A stretch of 64,000 nucleotides of DNA from Lysobacter sp. BMK333-48F3. Lineage in GTDB: Bacteria; Pseudomonadota; Gammaproteobacteria; Xanthomonadales; Xanthomonadaceae. Location of the stretch: the NCBI RefSeq assembly GCF_019733395.1, contig NZ_JAIHOO010000001.1, forward strand, positions 992,001 to 1,056,000, given 5' to 3'. Each line of letters starts with the position of its first letter. Within the stretch, counting starts at the first letter, position 1. This document shows, piece by piece, positions 1-7,688 of this stretch. A program made the translations under genes and the position numbers. The notes beneath the pieces were generated by a model that ran no database searches, was not told the DNA's origin, and worked only from the letters and a program-made list of their open reading frames with translations.

Positions 1-25
1 TCGCGCATATCCGCACGCTGCGCGC

Positions 26-406
26 TCATGCGGCCTCCGGATCGAGGTCCTGGTAGCACTCGGGCGCGAAACGCGGGGTGCAGATCGCCGCGAACAGCAG
101 ATCCTCGTCGCCGATGTTGGCGATGCGCTGCGCCACGCCGGGCGGAATCACCACCACGTCGCCGGCGCCGACCTCGACCGGCGCCAGATCGCCGATCTCG
201 GCGCGGCCGCGGCCGGCCAGGATCAGGTAGCGCTCGGTGGTGCCGAGCAGGCGGTGCAAGCGGGTGGTCGTGCCCGGCTCGACCCGGGCGCGCGCGATCG
301 ATGCCTGCGCGTCGTCGGGATGGTTCCACCACTCCAGGATGTGGCAGCGCTCCTGGAAGTAATACTCGGCGTGTTCGTCCTGGCGGACGATGCGGGCGTC
401 GGTCAT
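26..406 (-). CDS. Cupin-domain protein
   Basis: A 126-residue single cupin domain without signal peptide. The conserved beta-barrel motifs are visible: an ARVEPGTTTRLHRL segment with one histidine where the first metal-binding motif usually has two, the ERYLILAGRGRAEIG strand turn, and the V-x-GD-V-VV-IPPGVAQRI segment typical of mannose-6-phosphate-isomerase-like and sugar-binding cupins. The substrate cannot be read from sequence, and the reduced histidine set suggests a binding rather than a catalytic role. It stands alone, ending at the left window edge, with DUF2909 ending 50 bases upstream on the same strand. Confidence 0.8.
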   Translation of the reverse strand: MTDARIVRQDEHAEYYFQERCHILEWWNHPDDAQASIARARVEPGTTTRLHRLLGTTERYLILAGRGRAEIGDLAPVEVGAGDVVVIPPGVAQRIANIGDEDLLFAAICTPRFAPECYQDLDPEAA

Positions 407-456
407 CGCGGGGCTTCGGCGCGGGCGGGCCGACAGCTTAGCCCGCGCCGCGCGAC

Positions 457-663
457 TCAGGCGCCGACGCCGTGCGGCTGGACCACGCCGGTGGCGATGC
501 CGACCACGACCAGGGCGATCAGCGCGATCGAGAAACCGATCCGCCGGGTCAGCGCATTGACCGTGCGCTTGCTGCTGCCCTTGTCGACCAGCATGTAGTA
601 CAGGCCGGCGCCGAGGTTGTAGAGGATCACCGCCATGAACGCGGCGACGAACAGGGTTTTCAT
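457..663 (-). CDS. Twin-transmembrane DUF2909-family small protein
   Basis: A 68-residue protein with two predicted membrane helices (about residues 4-24 and 43-60) joined by a short basic loop with SKRTVNALTRRIG. This layout and the closing VVQPHG match the DUF2909 twin-transmembrane family, which in many proteobacteria lies near cytochrome oxidase assembly genes. No oxidase genes are visible here. Its ATG overlaps the stop of the upstream membrane protein by four bases (ATGA), so the two are probably translationally coupled. Function is unknown. Confidence 0.75.
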   Translation of the reverse strand: MKTLFVAAFMAVILYNLGAGLYYMLVDKGSSKRTVNALTRRIGFSIALIALVVVGIATGVVQPHGVGA

Positions 664-1022
664 GGTTCGACCTTGCCCGCGAGCGGGCGCGAGGAGAAAG
701 GGACGGCCGCCGCCGCGCGACGGCGCAGCCAGCGCCAGCGCAGGACCAGCGCTGCGGTCATGACCGCGAGGAACAGGCCGTAGGCGACGGAGGTCGCCAG
801 CACCTGCTTCCAGATCGCGCCGGCGTGCGGATCGGCGTTGTAGAAACCCCAGTGCATGCCCCAGCCGGTGGCCAGCGTGGCCAGGACCAGGCTGGCGCTG
901 TCGAAGACGGTGCGCGCGCGCCCGCGCGGCTGGCGCGGGTAGGCCCAGAACAGCCAGGCCAGGATCGAGAACCAGGGAATGAACAGGATCAACGCCAGGT
1001 TGAGTTCGACTTGCGGGTTCAT
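660..1022 (-). CDS. Small inner-membrane protein, three helices
   Basis: A 120-residue membrane protein beginning MNPQVELNLALILFIPWFS. Three hydrophobic stretches are visible (about residues 8-28, 43-60 and 72-95), followed by a basic RWRWLRRR stretch that places the C-terminus in the cytoplasm. The start was chosen at the ATG preceding the first hydrophobic segment; the open frame continues far upstream but over the opposite-strand MocR gene. It overlaps the DUF2909 gene by ATGA and is divergent from the MocR regulator. Family not recognised. Confidence 0.65.
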   Translation of the reverse strand: MNPQVELNLALILFIPWFSILAWLFWAYPRQPRGRARTVFDSASLVLATLATGWGMHWGFYNADPHAGAIWKQVLATSVAYGLFLAVMTAALVLRWRWLRRRAAAAVPFSSRPLAGKVEP

Positions 1023-1142
1023 GGCGGAAGGACGATTCGCACAGCTTTTGCTGCGGGAGCCACTATCCGCCAGCCAGATCAGATGGCGTAGACTCAGTTT
1101 CCGAGCAAAAAACCGGATCAGTCTCTTAGGAAGGCGAGAATC

Positions 1143-1250
1143 GGGAATGGGGAATCGGGAATCGGAGTGGCCAAAGCCGAAGCGGCTTGGCTCTCCCCGA
1201 CCTTCGAGTCCCGGCTTTTCCGATTCCCCATTCCCGATTCCCCATTCCCG
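1143..1250. repeat. Inverted GGGAATC-type dispersed repeat
   Basis: A 17-bp perfect inverted repeat (1143-1159 against 1233-1249), built from GGGAATSGG units, spans the leader of the MocR gene. Further copies of the same heptamer lie at 3546-3566 and 31571-31603, so this is a dispersed family and not a gene-specific operator. Confidence 0.75.
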
Positions 1251-1259
1251 GCCGCCAAC

Positions 1260-2678
1260 ATGAAGCGCTACCAAGCCCTGGCCGACGACCTCGCCCGCTC
1301 GATCCGGCAAGGGCTGTTGCGGCCGGGGCAGCGGCTGCCGTCGGTGCGCCAGACCAGCGCGGCGCGCGGGTTCAGTCCGGCGACGGTGTTCCAGGCGTAT
1401 TACCTGCTCGAAGCCCAGGGGTTGGTGCAGTCGCGGCCGCGTTCGGGCTATTACGTGCGCGCGGCGGCGCGGCCGCTGCCGCCGGAACCGGACGCGGCCT
1501 CGGCGCCGGACGGCGAGTCGCGGCCGGTCGATGTCAGCGCGCTGGTGTTCGAGGTGCTGGAATCGGCGATGGCGCGCGAGGTCGTGCCGCTGGGCTCGGC
1601 CTTCCTGAGCCCGGCGCTGTTTCCGCTGGCCCGGCTCGGCCGGGCGATGGCGCACGAGGCGGTGCACCTGGACCCGCGCAGCACCGTCGACGACCTGACC
1701 CCCGGCAAGCACGAACTGCGCCGGCACATCGCCCTGCGCTACCAGGTCGAAGGCATCGGCCTGGGCGCGGGCGACCTGGTGATCTGCAACGGCGCGATCG
1801 AGGCGCTGAACCTGTGTATCGCCGCGACCACCCGCCCCGGCGACGCGGTGCTGGTCGAATCGCCCTGCTTCTATGTCGCCCTGCAAACGCTGGAACGGCA
1901 CGGCCTGCGCGCGGTGGAAGTGCCGACCCATCCGCGCGAGGGCATCGACCTGGGCGCGCTGGACGCGGCGATCCGCCGCCACGCGCCGAAGGCCTGCTGG
2001 CTGATGACCCGTTTCCAGAACCCGCTCGGCGCCAGCCTGCCCGAGGCCAAGACCCGCGAACTGGTCGAGTTGCTGGCGCGGCACGAGCTGCCGCTGATCG
2101 AGGACGACGTCTACGGCGAGCTGCACTACGGCGCGCAGCGTCCGCGCCCGGCCAAGGCCTTCGACAGCCGCGGCCTGGTGCTGCACTGCTCGTCGTTCTC
2201 CAAGACCCTGGCGCCGGGCTACCGGATCGGCTGGACCGCGCCGGGGCGCTATGCGCAGCAGGTGGCACGGCTCAAGCTGACCAACACCCTGGCCACCTGC
2301 GTGCCGGCGCAATTGGCGATCGCCCGCTATCTGCAGCGCGGCGGTTACGAGCGCCATCTGCGCGCGCTGCGCAAGACCCTGGCCCAGCAGCAGGCCGCGT
2401 ACCTGGAAGCGGTGGCGCGCCACTTCCCCGCCGGCACCCGGGTCACGCGCCCGGACGGCGGTTATTTCCTGTGGATCGAACTGCCGCCGGACCGCGACGC
2501 GCTATGGATCCAGCGCCAGGCCGCGCAGCGCGGGGTCAGCATCGCGCCCGGGCCGATCTTCTCCGCCCACCGCGGTTACCGGCATTGCCTGCGGCTCAAC
2601 TACGGCCACCCGCTCGACGAACGGGCGGAGACAGGCTTACGAGTCTTGGCCGAGCTTTCGGCGGCGCGACCGGGCTGA
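1260..2678 (+). CDS. MocR/GntR-type regulator with aminotransferase domain
   Basis: A 472-residue protein. Residues 1-68 form a GntR winged helix-turn-helix (QGLLRPGQRLPSVRQ, then FSPATVFQAYYLLEAQGLV). From about residue 95 a fold-type I aminotransferase domain follows. It contains the NPLGASLP turn, the EDDVYGEL segment and the SFSKTLAPGYRIGW motif whose lysine would bind pyridoxal phosphate. This is the MocR architecture, known for PdxR and related regulators. The ATG at 1260 is used because it begins the helix-turn-helix; it lies ten bases after the inverted repeat. The 3' end overlaps the convergent YjbR-like gene by 83 bases. The target is unknown; the divergent neighbour is a membrane protein. 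Confidence 0.85.
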   Translation: MKRYQALADDLARSIRQGLLRPGQRLPSVRQTSAARGFSPATVFQAYYLLEAQGLVQSRPRSGYYVRAAARPLPPEPDAASAPDGESRPVDVSALVFEVLESAMAREVVPLGSAFLSPALFPLARLGRAMAHEAVHLDPRSTVDDLTPGKHELRRHIALRYQVEGIGLGAGDLVICNGAIEALNLCIAATTRPGDAVLVESPCFYVALQTLERHGLRAVEVPTHPREGIDLGALDAAIRRHAPKACWLMTRFQNPLGASLPEAKTRELVELLARHELPLIEDDVYGELHYGAQRPRPAKAFDSRGLVLHCSSFSKTLAPGYRIGWTAPGRYAQQVARLKLTNTLATCVPAQLAIARYLQRGGYERHLRALRKTLAQQQAAYLEAVARHFPAGTRVTRPDGGYFLWIELPPDRDALWIQRQAAQRGVSIAPGPIFSAHRGYRHCLRLNYGHPLDERAETGLRVLAELSAARPG

Positions 2679-3060
2679 GCCGCTCGCGCTGCGCTTCGTC
2701 GGCATCGACCAGCGCCTCGGCCTGGCGCTTGCGGCTGAGGTTGCCGAGCGCGCGCCGATACGACCAGTCGACCAGTTCGGCCAGGTAGTCCTCCGGCAGG
2801 CGACGCACCTGGACGATCGTGACCCAGTGGTGCCGGCCCATGAACCGCGCCGGCTTGGCGCCGGGCATGTCGGTGAGCTCGACGAAGCGTTCCGGGGTGA
2901 CCTTGATGCTGAAACGCCAGCGCTCGGGCTCGCTGGTCTTGAAGTAGGCGAAGAACTTGCCGCCGACGCTGTAGACCAGGATGTTCGACGGCGCGGCGTG
3001 CAGGGTCTCGACCGCGCCGGGATAGGCGCGGCACCAGCGTTTGAGGGCTTCGGTATCCAT
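2596..3060 (-). CDS. MmcQ/YjbR-family protein
   Basis: A 154-residue protein of the YjbR fold. Features are the starting ALKRWCRAYPGAVET helix, the GGKFFAYF strand, WRFSIKVTPERFVELTD, and RHHWVTIVQV before the conserved DYLAELVDWSY helix. Family members are usually 110-120 residues; this one has an additional 35-residue basic, proline-rich tail that overlaps the 3' end of the MocR gene. The tail may be real or may reflect loss of an earlier stop. The YjbR fold resembles the T4 MotA DNA-binding fold, but DNA binding is not demonstrated by anything here. Confidence 0.8.
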   Translation of the reverse strand: MDTEALKRWCRAYPGAVETLHAAPSNILVYSVGGKFFAYFKTSEPERWRFSIKVTPERFVELTDMPGAKPARFMGRHHWVTIVQVRRLPEDYLAELVDWSYRRALGNLSRKRQAEALVDADEAQRERLSPVAPPKARPRLVSLSPPVRRAGGRS

Positions 3061-3126
3061 CGGCGAAGGGCAGGCGGCGTGGCGCGCCAGGGTCGCACGC
3101 GCGCGTGCGCGCGGCGAGCCCGGCGG

Positions 3127-3534
3127 TCACATATGCGCGGTGACCGCGGGCGTTTCGAACCAGTTGTTGTGCAGCCCGTCCATGAAGCGCACCGGCGCCG
3201 CCGCCAGCACCGCGTGGTCGACGTCCAGGCAGGCGACGTTGACCGCGTAGTACTTGCCGCCGAGCACGTCGAGCTCGCCGCTGCCGAAGGCATGGACGCC
3301 GCAATGCTTGCAGAACTGGTGGTGGCCGCTGAAGGTGCCGAACTGATAGTCGCCCATGTCCTCCGGCTTGCCGGCGAGCAGGCGGAAGGCCTCGGGCTTG
3401 GCCAGCGCCGTCCACTTGCGCAGCTTGGTGCAGATCGAGCAGTTGCAGCGCGAGGTGCCTGCCTCGAGGTCGAGGTCGACTTGGTAACGGATCGCGCCGC
3501 AGTGGCAGCTACCTTGGTAGGTCTGGACGGTCAT
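3127..3534 (-). CDS. GFA-family zinc protein
   Basis: A 135-residue protein of the glutathione-dependent formaldehyde-activating (GFA/CENP-V) family. The zinc ligands are visible: GSCHCGAIRY near residue 9, SRCNCSICTK near residue 29 and FCKHCGVHAFG near residue 75. Length is typical. The function of most family members is not established, and the name reflects homology to Gfa of Paracoccus. It follows the YjbR-like gene on the same strand at about 65 bases and is divergent from the WYL regulator. Confidence 0.85.
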   Translation of the reverse strand: MTVQTYQGSCHCGAIRYQVDLDLEAGTSRCNCSICTKLRKWTALAKPEAFRLLAGKPEDMGDYQFGTFSGHHQFCKHCGVHAFGSGELDVLGGKYYAVNVACLDVDHAVLAAAPVRFMDGLHNNWFETPAVTAHM

Positions 3535-3545
3535 GGCTTGGCTCC

Positions 3546-3570
3546 GGGATTCGGGATTCGGGATTCGGGA
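3546..3570. repeat. Three tandem GGGATTC units
   Basis: Three exact 7-bp GGGATTC units in tandem, followed by a partial fourth, lie immediately upstream of the GFA gene. They belong to the dispersed family also seen at 1143-1250 and 31571-31603. Confidence 0.7.
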
Positions 3571-3663
3571 AGGAAAAGCCGGGGGGCGGCGCGTTTCCGG
3601 GTGAGTGCAGAATAGCCCCTATCGAGGACAGGATATGTCCTCAATCGTCGTTAGACTGGGCCC

Positions 3664-4608
3664 ATGCTCAAGACCTCCGCCCGCCTCCTGCGTCTGCTCT
3701 CGCTGCTGCAGCAGCGCCGCCACTGGACCGGCAACGAACTGTGCGAACGGCTCGAAGTCGACGGCCGCACCGTGCGCCGCGACGTCGACCGCCTGCGCGA
3801 ACTGGGCTATCCGATCCAGGCCTCGGCCGGGGTCGGCGGCGGCTATCAGCTCGGCGCCGGCGCCTCGATGCCGCCGCTACTGCTCGACGACGACGAAGCG
3901 GTGGCGATGGCGGTGGCCTTGCGCAGCGCCACCGCCAGCGTGGCCCGGATCGAGCAGACCGCGCTCGGCCTGCTCGGCAAGCTCGACCAGCTGATGCCGG
4001 CGCGGTTGCGGCGGCGGATCAGCGCGCTGTACTCGGTGACCGTGTCGCTGGCCCAGGACGAGCCCGGCCCGGACGTCGACACCCTGACCGAGCTGGCCGG
4101 CGCCTGCCGCGACCGCCAGACCATCGAACTGGAGTACCAGGACCGCGGCGGTCGCGCCAGCCGGCGCACGATCGAGCCGCTGCGCCTGGTCAGCAGCGGC
4201 CGGCGCTGGTACCTGCTGGCCTGGGACCGCAGCCGCGAGGACTGGCGCCTGTTCCGCGCCGACCGCATCCAGAGCCTGCGCTGCGGCGCCGGCTTCGCCC
4301 CGCGCGAGTTTCCCGAGGACGTGGCCGGCTACGTCCAGCGCAGCCTCAGCCAGGGCATGACCGGCGACGTGCTGCGCGCGCGTCTGCGCGGTTCGGCCGA
4401 AGCGCTGGCGCCGAGCCTGCCGCCGTGGTGCGGCGTGCTCGAACACATAGACGAGCACAGTTGCCTGCTGCACGTGCGCGGCGAGACGGCGGAGGATTTC
4501 ATCGCCCTGCTGGCTCTGACCGGGGTCGAATTCGAGCTGATCGGCGCCGAAGAACGCCTGCCGCAGCTGCGCGCCGTGGCCGAACGCCTGGCGCGCGCCC
4601 TGGCCTGA
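3664..4608 (+). CDS. YafY-type HTH/WYL transcriptional regulator
   Basis: A 314-residue regulator. Residues 5-60 form an HTH_11 winged helix (RLLSLLQQRRHWTGNELCER, then TVRRDVDRLRELGYPI). A WYL domain occupies about residues 140-210 with the segment RRWYLLAWDR and the arginine-rich ligand face RLFRADRIQSL. A WCX-type C-terminal domain ends the protein. WYL domains sense nucleic acids or nucleotides in characterised members. It is divergent from the GFA gene, whose expression it may control. Confidence 0.88.
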   Translation: MLKTSARLLRLLSLLQQRRHWTGNELCERLEVDGRTVRRDVDRLRELGYPIQASAGVGGGYQLGAGASMPPLLLDDDEAVAMAVALRSATASVARIEQTALGLLGKLDQLMPARLRRRISALYSVTVSLAQDEPGPDVDTLTELAGACRDRQTIELEYQDRGGRASRRTIEPLRLVSSGRRWYLLAWDRSREDWRLFRADRIQSLRCGAGFAPREFPEDVAGYVQRSLSQGMTGDVLRARLRGSAEALAPSLPPWCGVLEHIDEHSCLLHVRGETAEDFIALLALTGVEFELIGAEERLPQLRAVAERLARALA

Positions 4609-4639
4609 AGCCGGCCCATCCGCGGTGCCGATGCGCTGC

Positions 4640-4671
4640 AAAAACGATGCCCGCCTTGCGGGCGGGCATCG
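4640..4671 (-). terminator. Rho-independent terminator of the S8 protease gene
   Basis: A 10-bp GC-rich stem (CGATGCCCGC and its complement) with a 7-nt loop is followed on the minus strand by a run of five T. It lies about 60 bases past the protease stop codon. Confidence 0.8.
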
Positions 4672-4728
4672 TCCGGACCGGCGCGCGGATCCGCGCCGCT
4701 GTCGCGGCGCGGTCCGCCGAACGCGGGC

Positions 4729-7152
4729 TTACTGCGCGGCGGCGTTGGAGCAGGCCGCGTCGTTCTCCTCGTGCAACACGTCGTAGCTCTTCTGTCCCGC
4801 CGGCAACGGATTGGCCTGCGCCGGCAGCAGAGCGCGATAGGTCGGGTCGTACAGCGCGGTCAGGAAGCAGGCCTGCGACTGGGCATGGAACTTCAGCCGG
4901 CCGGTGCCGTAGCTGCTGTCGAAACCGGCCGCGCCCAGGTCGTTGCCGCCGGTGCCGGCCACATAGGCCAGCGAGTCGTACACCGACCCGGTCAGGCTGA
5001 CGTTGCGTTGCCGCACCGCTGCCGTGTGAGCGGCGCGCTGGGCGTCGGTCGGGTTGGCCGGCAGCACCGGCACGGTGGCGTTGGTCAGCTGGCGCTGATG
5101 CTGCAGGCCGAGCAGGGCCAGCGCGGCCACGTGCGGAGTCGCCGAGGAGGTGCCGTTGAACTCGTTGTCGCCGTAGGACACCGTATCGACGTTGGCGAAG
5201 TTGGCCATGTCGGGCTTGGCGTTGCCGGCCGCCTGTCCGTTCGGACGCGCGCCGCCGGCGGCCAGCACCGGCCCGCGCGAGCTGTAGGCCTCCAGGTTCG
5301 AGGTCGCTGCGTCCAGCGCCGCCACCGTGATCACGCTGGCCGAGTCGGCCGGGTGAATCAGCGAGCGCTCGGCCTGGGCGTACTGCGGAGTGTAGTAGCC
5401 GCTGACCATCAGGCGCAGGAAGTTGTTCGCCCCGGCGGTCTTGCGGACGATGCGCAGACCGAACTTGCCGCCACCGGCGAAACGATTGGCGTTGAACACG
5501 CCGTTGCATTCGGCGGTGCGGGTGGCGGCCGGCGGAACATAGGAGATGCCCTCCAAAGGCGCCTGGCCTGCCCCTCCGTCCTGAGCTTCGTCGGATTGCG
5601 TCGCCACCACCCATCCCGCCGGGGTGACGATCCGGCCATTGCGACGGACCGCATCGGCCCAGCGCACCAGTTCCAGCCGATAGTCGGCGTCGGTGGCGTT
5701 GTTGGCGTTGGTCCAATCGTTCCAGCCCAGGAGCGCGCTGATGTCGTAAGCGTTCTGGTCGTCACGGCTGAAGGCGCCGACCGGAATGCAGCCGTTCAAG
5801 TTGGCGCCCAGGTTCAGCCGATTGACGTTGTCGACCCCGGCCGCGCTGAGGTCGAAGTCCTGCCGCACGTTGGCGACCGCCCCGGCGGTGCTGGCGCCGT
5901 CCCAATGCTTCTGCGCCTCGTTGCCGGCGGCGTTGAGGACCAGCACGCCGTTGCGCGTAGCCGCTTCGATGGCATCGTACAGCCCCTTAAGGAAGCTGCC
6001 GGTGCCGGTGCCATCGCCGGGCGCCCCCAGGTTGAACCCCAGCGAGGCGGTGATGACCTGCGAGCGTGGCTCGCCCAGGATCGCGTTCTGGTCGTCGAGG
6101 TTGGCCGCATCCTGGATCGCGCCGACCCAATCGGCCGCGCCGACGTTGTCGTACAGGCGCAACTTGGCTGCGGGCGCGATGTCGTGGACGATTTCGGCGA
6201 CCGCGTTGCCGTGGTTGGCGAGCGGCCGATAGCCGAATACGCCTCCGCTCGACGGCGTCATGGTGATCTTGTCCGGCTCGGCGGCGGTGTTGCTCGGCCA
6301 TTCGCCTTCAGCCTGCAGCGCGGCGATCTGACCTTCGACGTTGCCGAAGTGGTCGATGATCGCGATGTTCAGGCCTTCGCCGCGCAGGTCCCTGCGCAGG
6401 TTCTCGGCGATCTGCGGATAGTTGCCGAGCGAACGCAGCCGATCCAGGTCGCTCGCCGCCGCACCATCGGTGAAGACGGCGGCCTGCGATAGGTTCGCCA
6501 ACGAGACCCGCGCCACCGACGGCAGGCTAGCGACCCATTCCAGGCGCGCCAGCGGCACCGCCGCTTCCAAGGCCGGCGAGCCGTTGATCTTGGTCGCCTG
6601 CAGACCGGCGGCCAGCAGGCTCTCGCGCAGCGTCGAGGTCGCGCGGTCGAGCAGACTGGGGTTCTGCACCTCTTGGTGGCTCAAGGCCAGTCCGAGGCTG
6701 ACCTTGACCTTTTCGCCGTCGCGGAACCGCAAAGGAATGCCGGCCCGATCGAGCGCAGCAATCTGCGCAGCGGCACTGATCGCATGGCGCGCGGCGCCTG
6801 AGGCACCGCCTGCGCCCGCCGCGCCGCCGGCATGCCCAGGCATCGCGCTACCGGCACCTTGAGCCGTCGACGCGGCAGCGGCCGTTTGCGTCTGCGCCAA
6901 CCATTGCACAGCTTCCAGCAACTGGCCGCCGCCGAGCTTGGCTTGCGCGTCGTTGCGCGGCGTCGGCGCGGTGTAGGCGACGCTGCGCAGGCCGGCGCCG
7001 GGCAGGGAACCGGAGGCCGTGGCAGCGGCGAACGCATCGCCGGGCGCGCCGAGCGCAGCCGGGCCGGCGTCGCGTTGCGAGCCGAGCAATACGGCCGCGC
7101 AGGCCGCGGCCAGGCCGAGCACGGCGAATGTCTTCTTGGAAGAGTTCTTCAT
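4729..7152 (-). CDS. Secreted S8 (subtilisin-like) serine protease
   Basis: An 807-residue exported protease. An N-terminal signal peptide (residues 1-24, KKTFAVLGLAAACAAVLLGS) precedes an Ala/Gly-rich pro-region to about residue 260. The catalytic triad is visible: D267 in NIAIIDHFG, H314 in NHGNAVAEIVHDIAP and S669 in NGTSSATPHVA. The oxyanion Asn is N411 in LNAAGNE. About 250 residues separate N411 and S669, far more than in subtilisin, so an inserted domain is present. The Asp motif lacks the usual DTG, and the His motif is HGNAVAE instead of HGTHVAG, so this is a divergent subtilase. A terminator follows the gene. It probably acts outside the cell as a lytic enzyme. Confidence 0.88.
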   Translation of the reverse strand: MKNSSKKTFAVLGLAAACAAVLLGSQRDAGPAALGAPGDAFAAATASGSLPGAGLRSVAYTAPTPRNDAQAKLGGGQLLEAVQWLAQTQTAAAASTAQGAGSAMPGHAGGAAGAGGASGAARHAISAAAQIAALDRAGIPLRFRDGEKVKVSLGLALSHQEVQNPSLLDRATSTLRESLLAAGLQATKINGSPALEAAVPLARLEWVASLPSVARVSLANLSQAAVFTDGAAASDLDRLRSLGNYPQIAENLRRDLRGEGLNIAIIDHFGNVEGQIAALQAEGEWPSNTAAEPDKITMTPSSGGVFGYRPLANHGNAVAEIVHDIAPAAKLRLYDNVGAADWVGAIQDAANLDDQNAILGEPRSQVITASLGFNLGAPGDGTGTGSFLKGLYDAIEAATRNGVLVLNAAGNEAQKHWDGASTAGAVANVRQDFDLSAAGVDNVNRLNLGANLNGCIPVGAFSRDDQNAYDISALLGWNDWTNANNATDADYRLELVRWADAVRRNGRIVTPAGWVVATQSDEAQDGGAGQAPLEGISYVPPAATRTAECNGVFNANRFAGGGKFGLRIVRKTAGANNFLRLMVSGYYTPQYAQAERSLIHPADSASVITVAALDAATSNLEAYSSRGPVLAAGGARPNGQAAGNAKPDMANFANVDTVSYGDNEFNGTSSATPHVAALALLGLQHQRQLTNATVPVLPANPTDAQRAAHTAAVRQRNVSLTGSVYDSLAYVAGTGGNDLGAAGFDSSYGTGRLKFHAQSQACFLTALYDPTYRALLPAQANPLPAGQKSYDVLHEENDAACSNAAAQ

Positions 7153-7688
7153 TGCTTTGGATGTCCTATGCTTTGACTGCCGGCACGAAACGACGCCGCC
7201 GACGGATCACCGCGGCAGATCTGTTCCGGTTGTGGGAACCTCGAAGGGAGCGGTCCGGCGCGAGGCGTTTCGAACCGGCTCATGGAATCAAACGTGAGCC
7301 GCGATCCACTCCCCTACCGCGACTTCGGATCTTGCATAGAACCAATCGCAATGACGGCGCGCGTGGGGAGATGCCGCGAACCTGCGTTGGCCGCGAACGG
7401 ACGATCCGGATAACGCGGCGCGCGGACGGCCATCGCGACGCCGTTGCGCGGCGTCGCGATGGCGTCGAAATGCGAATTCGCGGCGGCCCGCGCCGACGGC
7501 GGGAATCTGCGCGCGCAAGTTCCGGGCGAAGCCGACACGGCGCATCGCTTTCATCCGGCCGTCCGCCGGACGCAGCGGCAAAACGCCGATACGGGCGCAT
7601 GCGCCCGCGTATAGACGCACCGTCGCGGGCGCTCGCGCGATCGGCGCGACGGGCGTCGCCGGCCGCGCCGGCGACTCCGTCTTATCGG
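7153..7688. other. Intergenic region, no gene recognised
   Basis: This 536-base stretch separates the S8 protease start from the stop of the GMC gene upstream on the same strand. It should hold the protease promoter, which I could not pinpoint. The only clear structure is the long hairpin at 7429-7463. Confidence 0.6.
7429..7463. other. Perfect 15-bp inverted repeat, 5-nt loop
   Basis: Arms 7429-7443 and 7449-7463 are exact complements around TTGCG. No T-run follows on either strand, so a canonical intrinsic terminator is not supported. It lies about 225 bases after the GMC stop codon and may stabilise or end the dehydrogenase mRNA. Confidence 0.55.
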
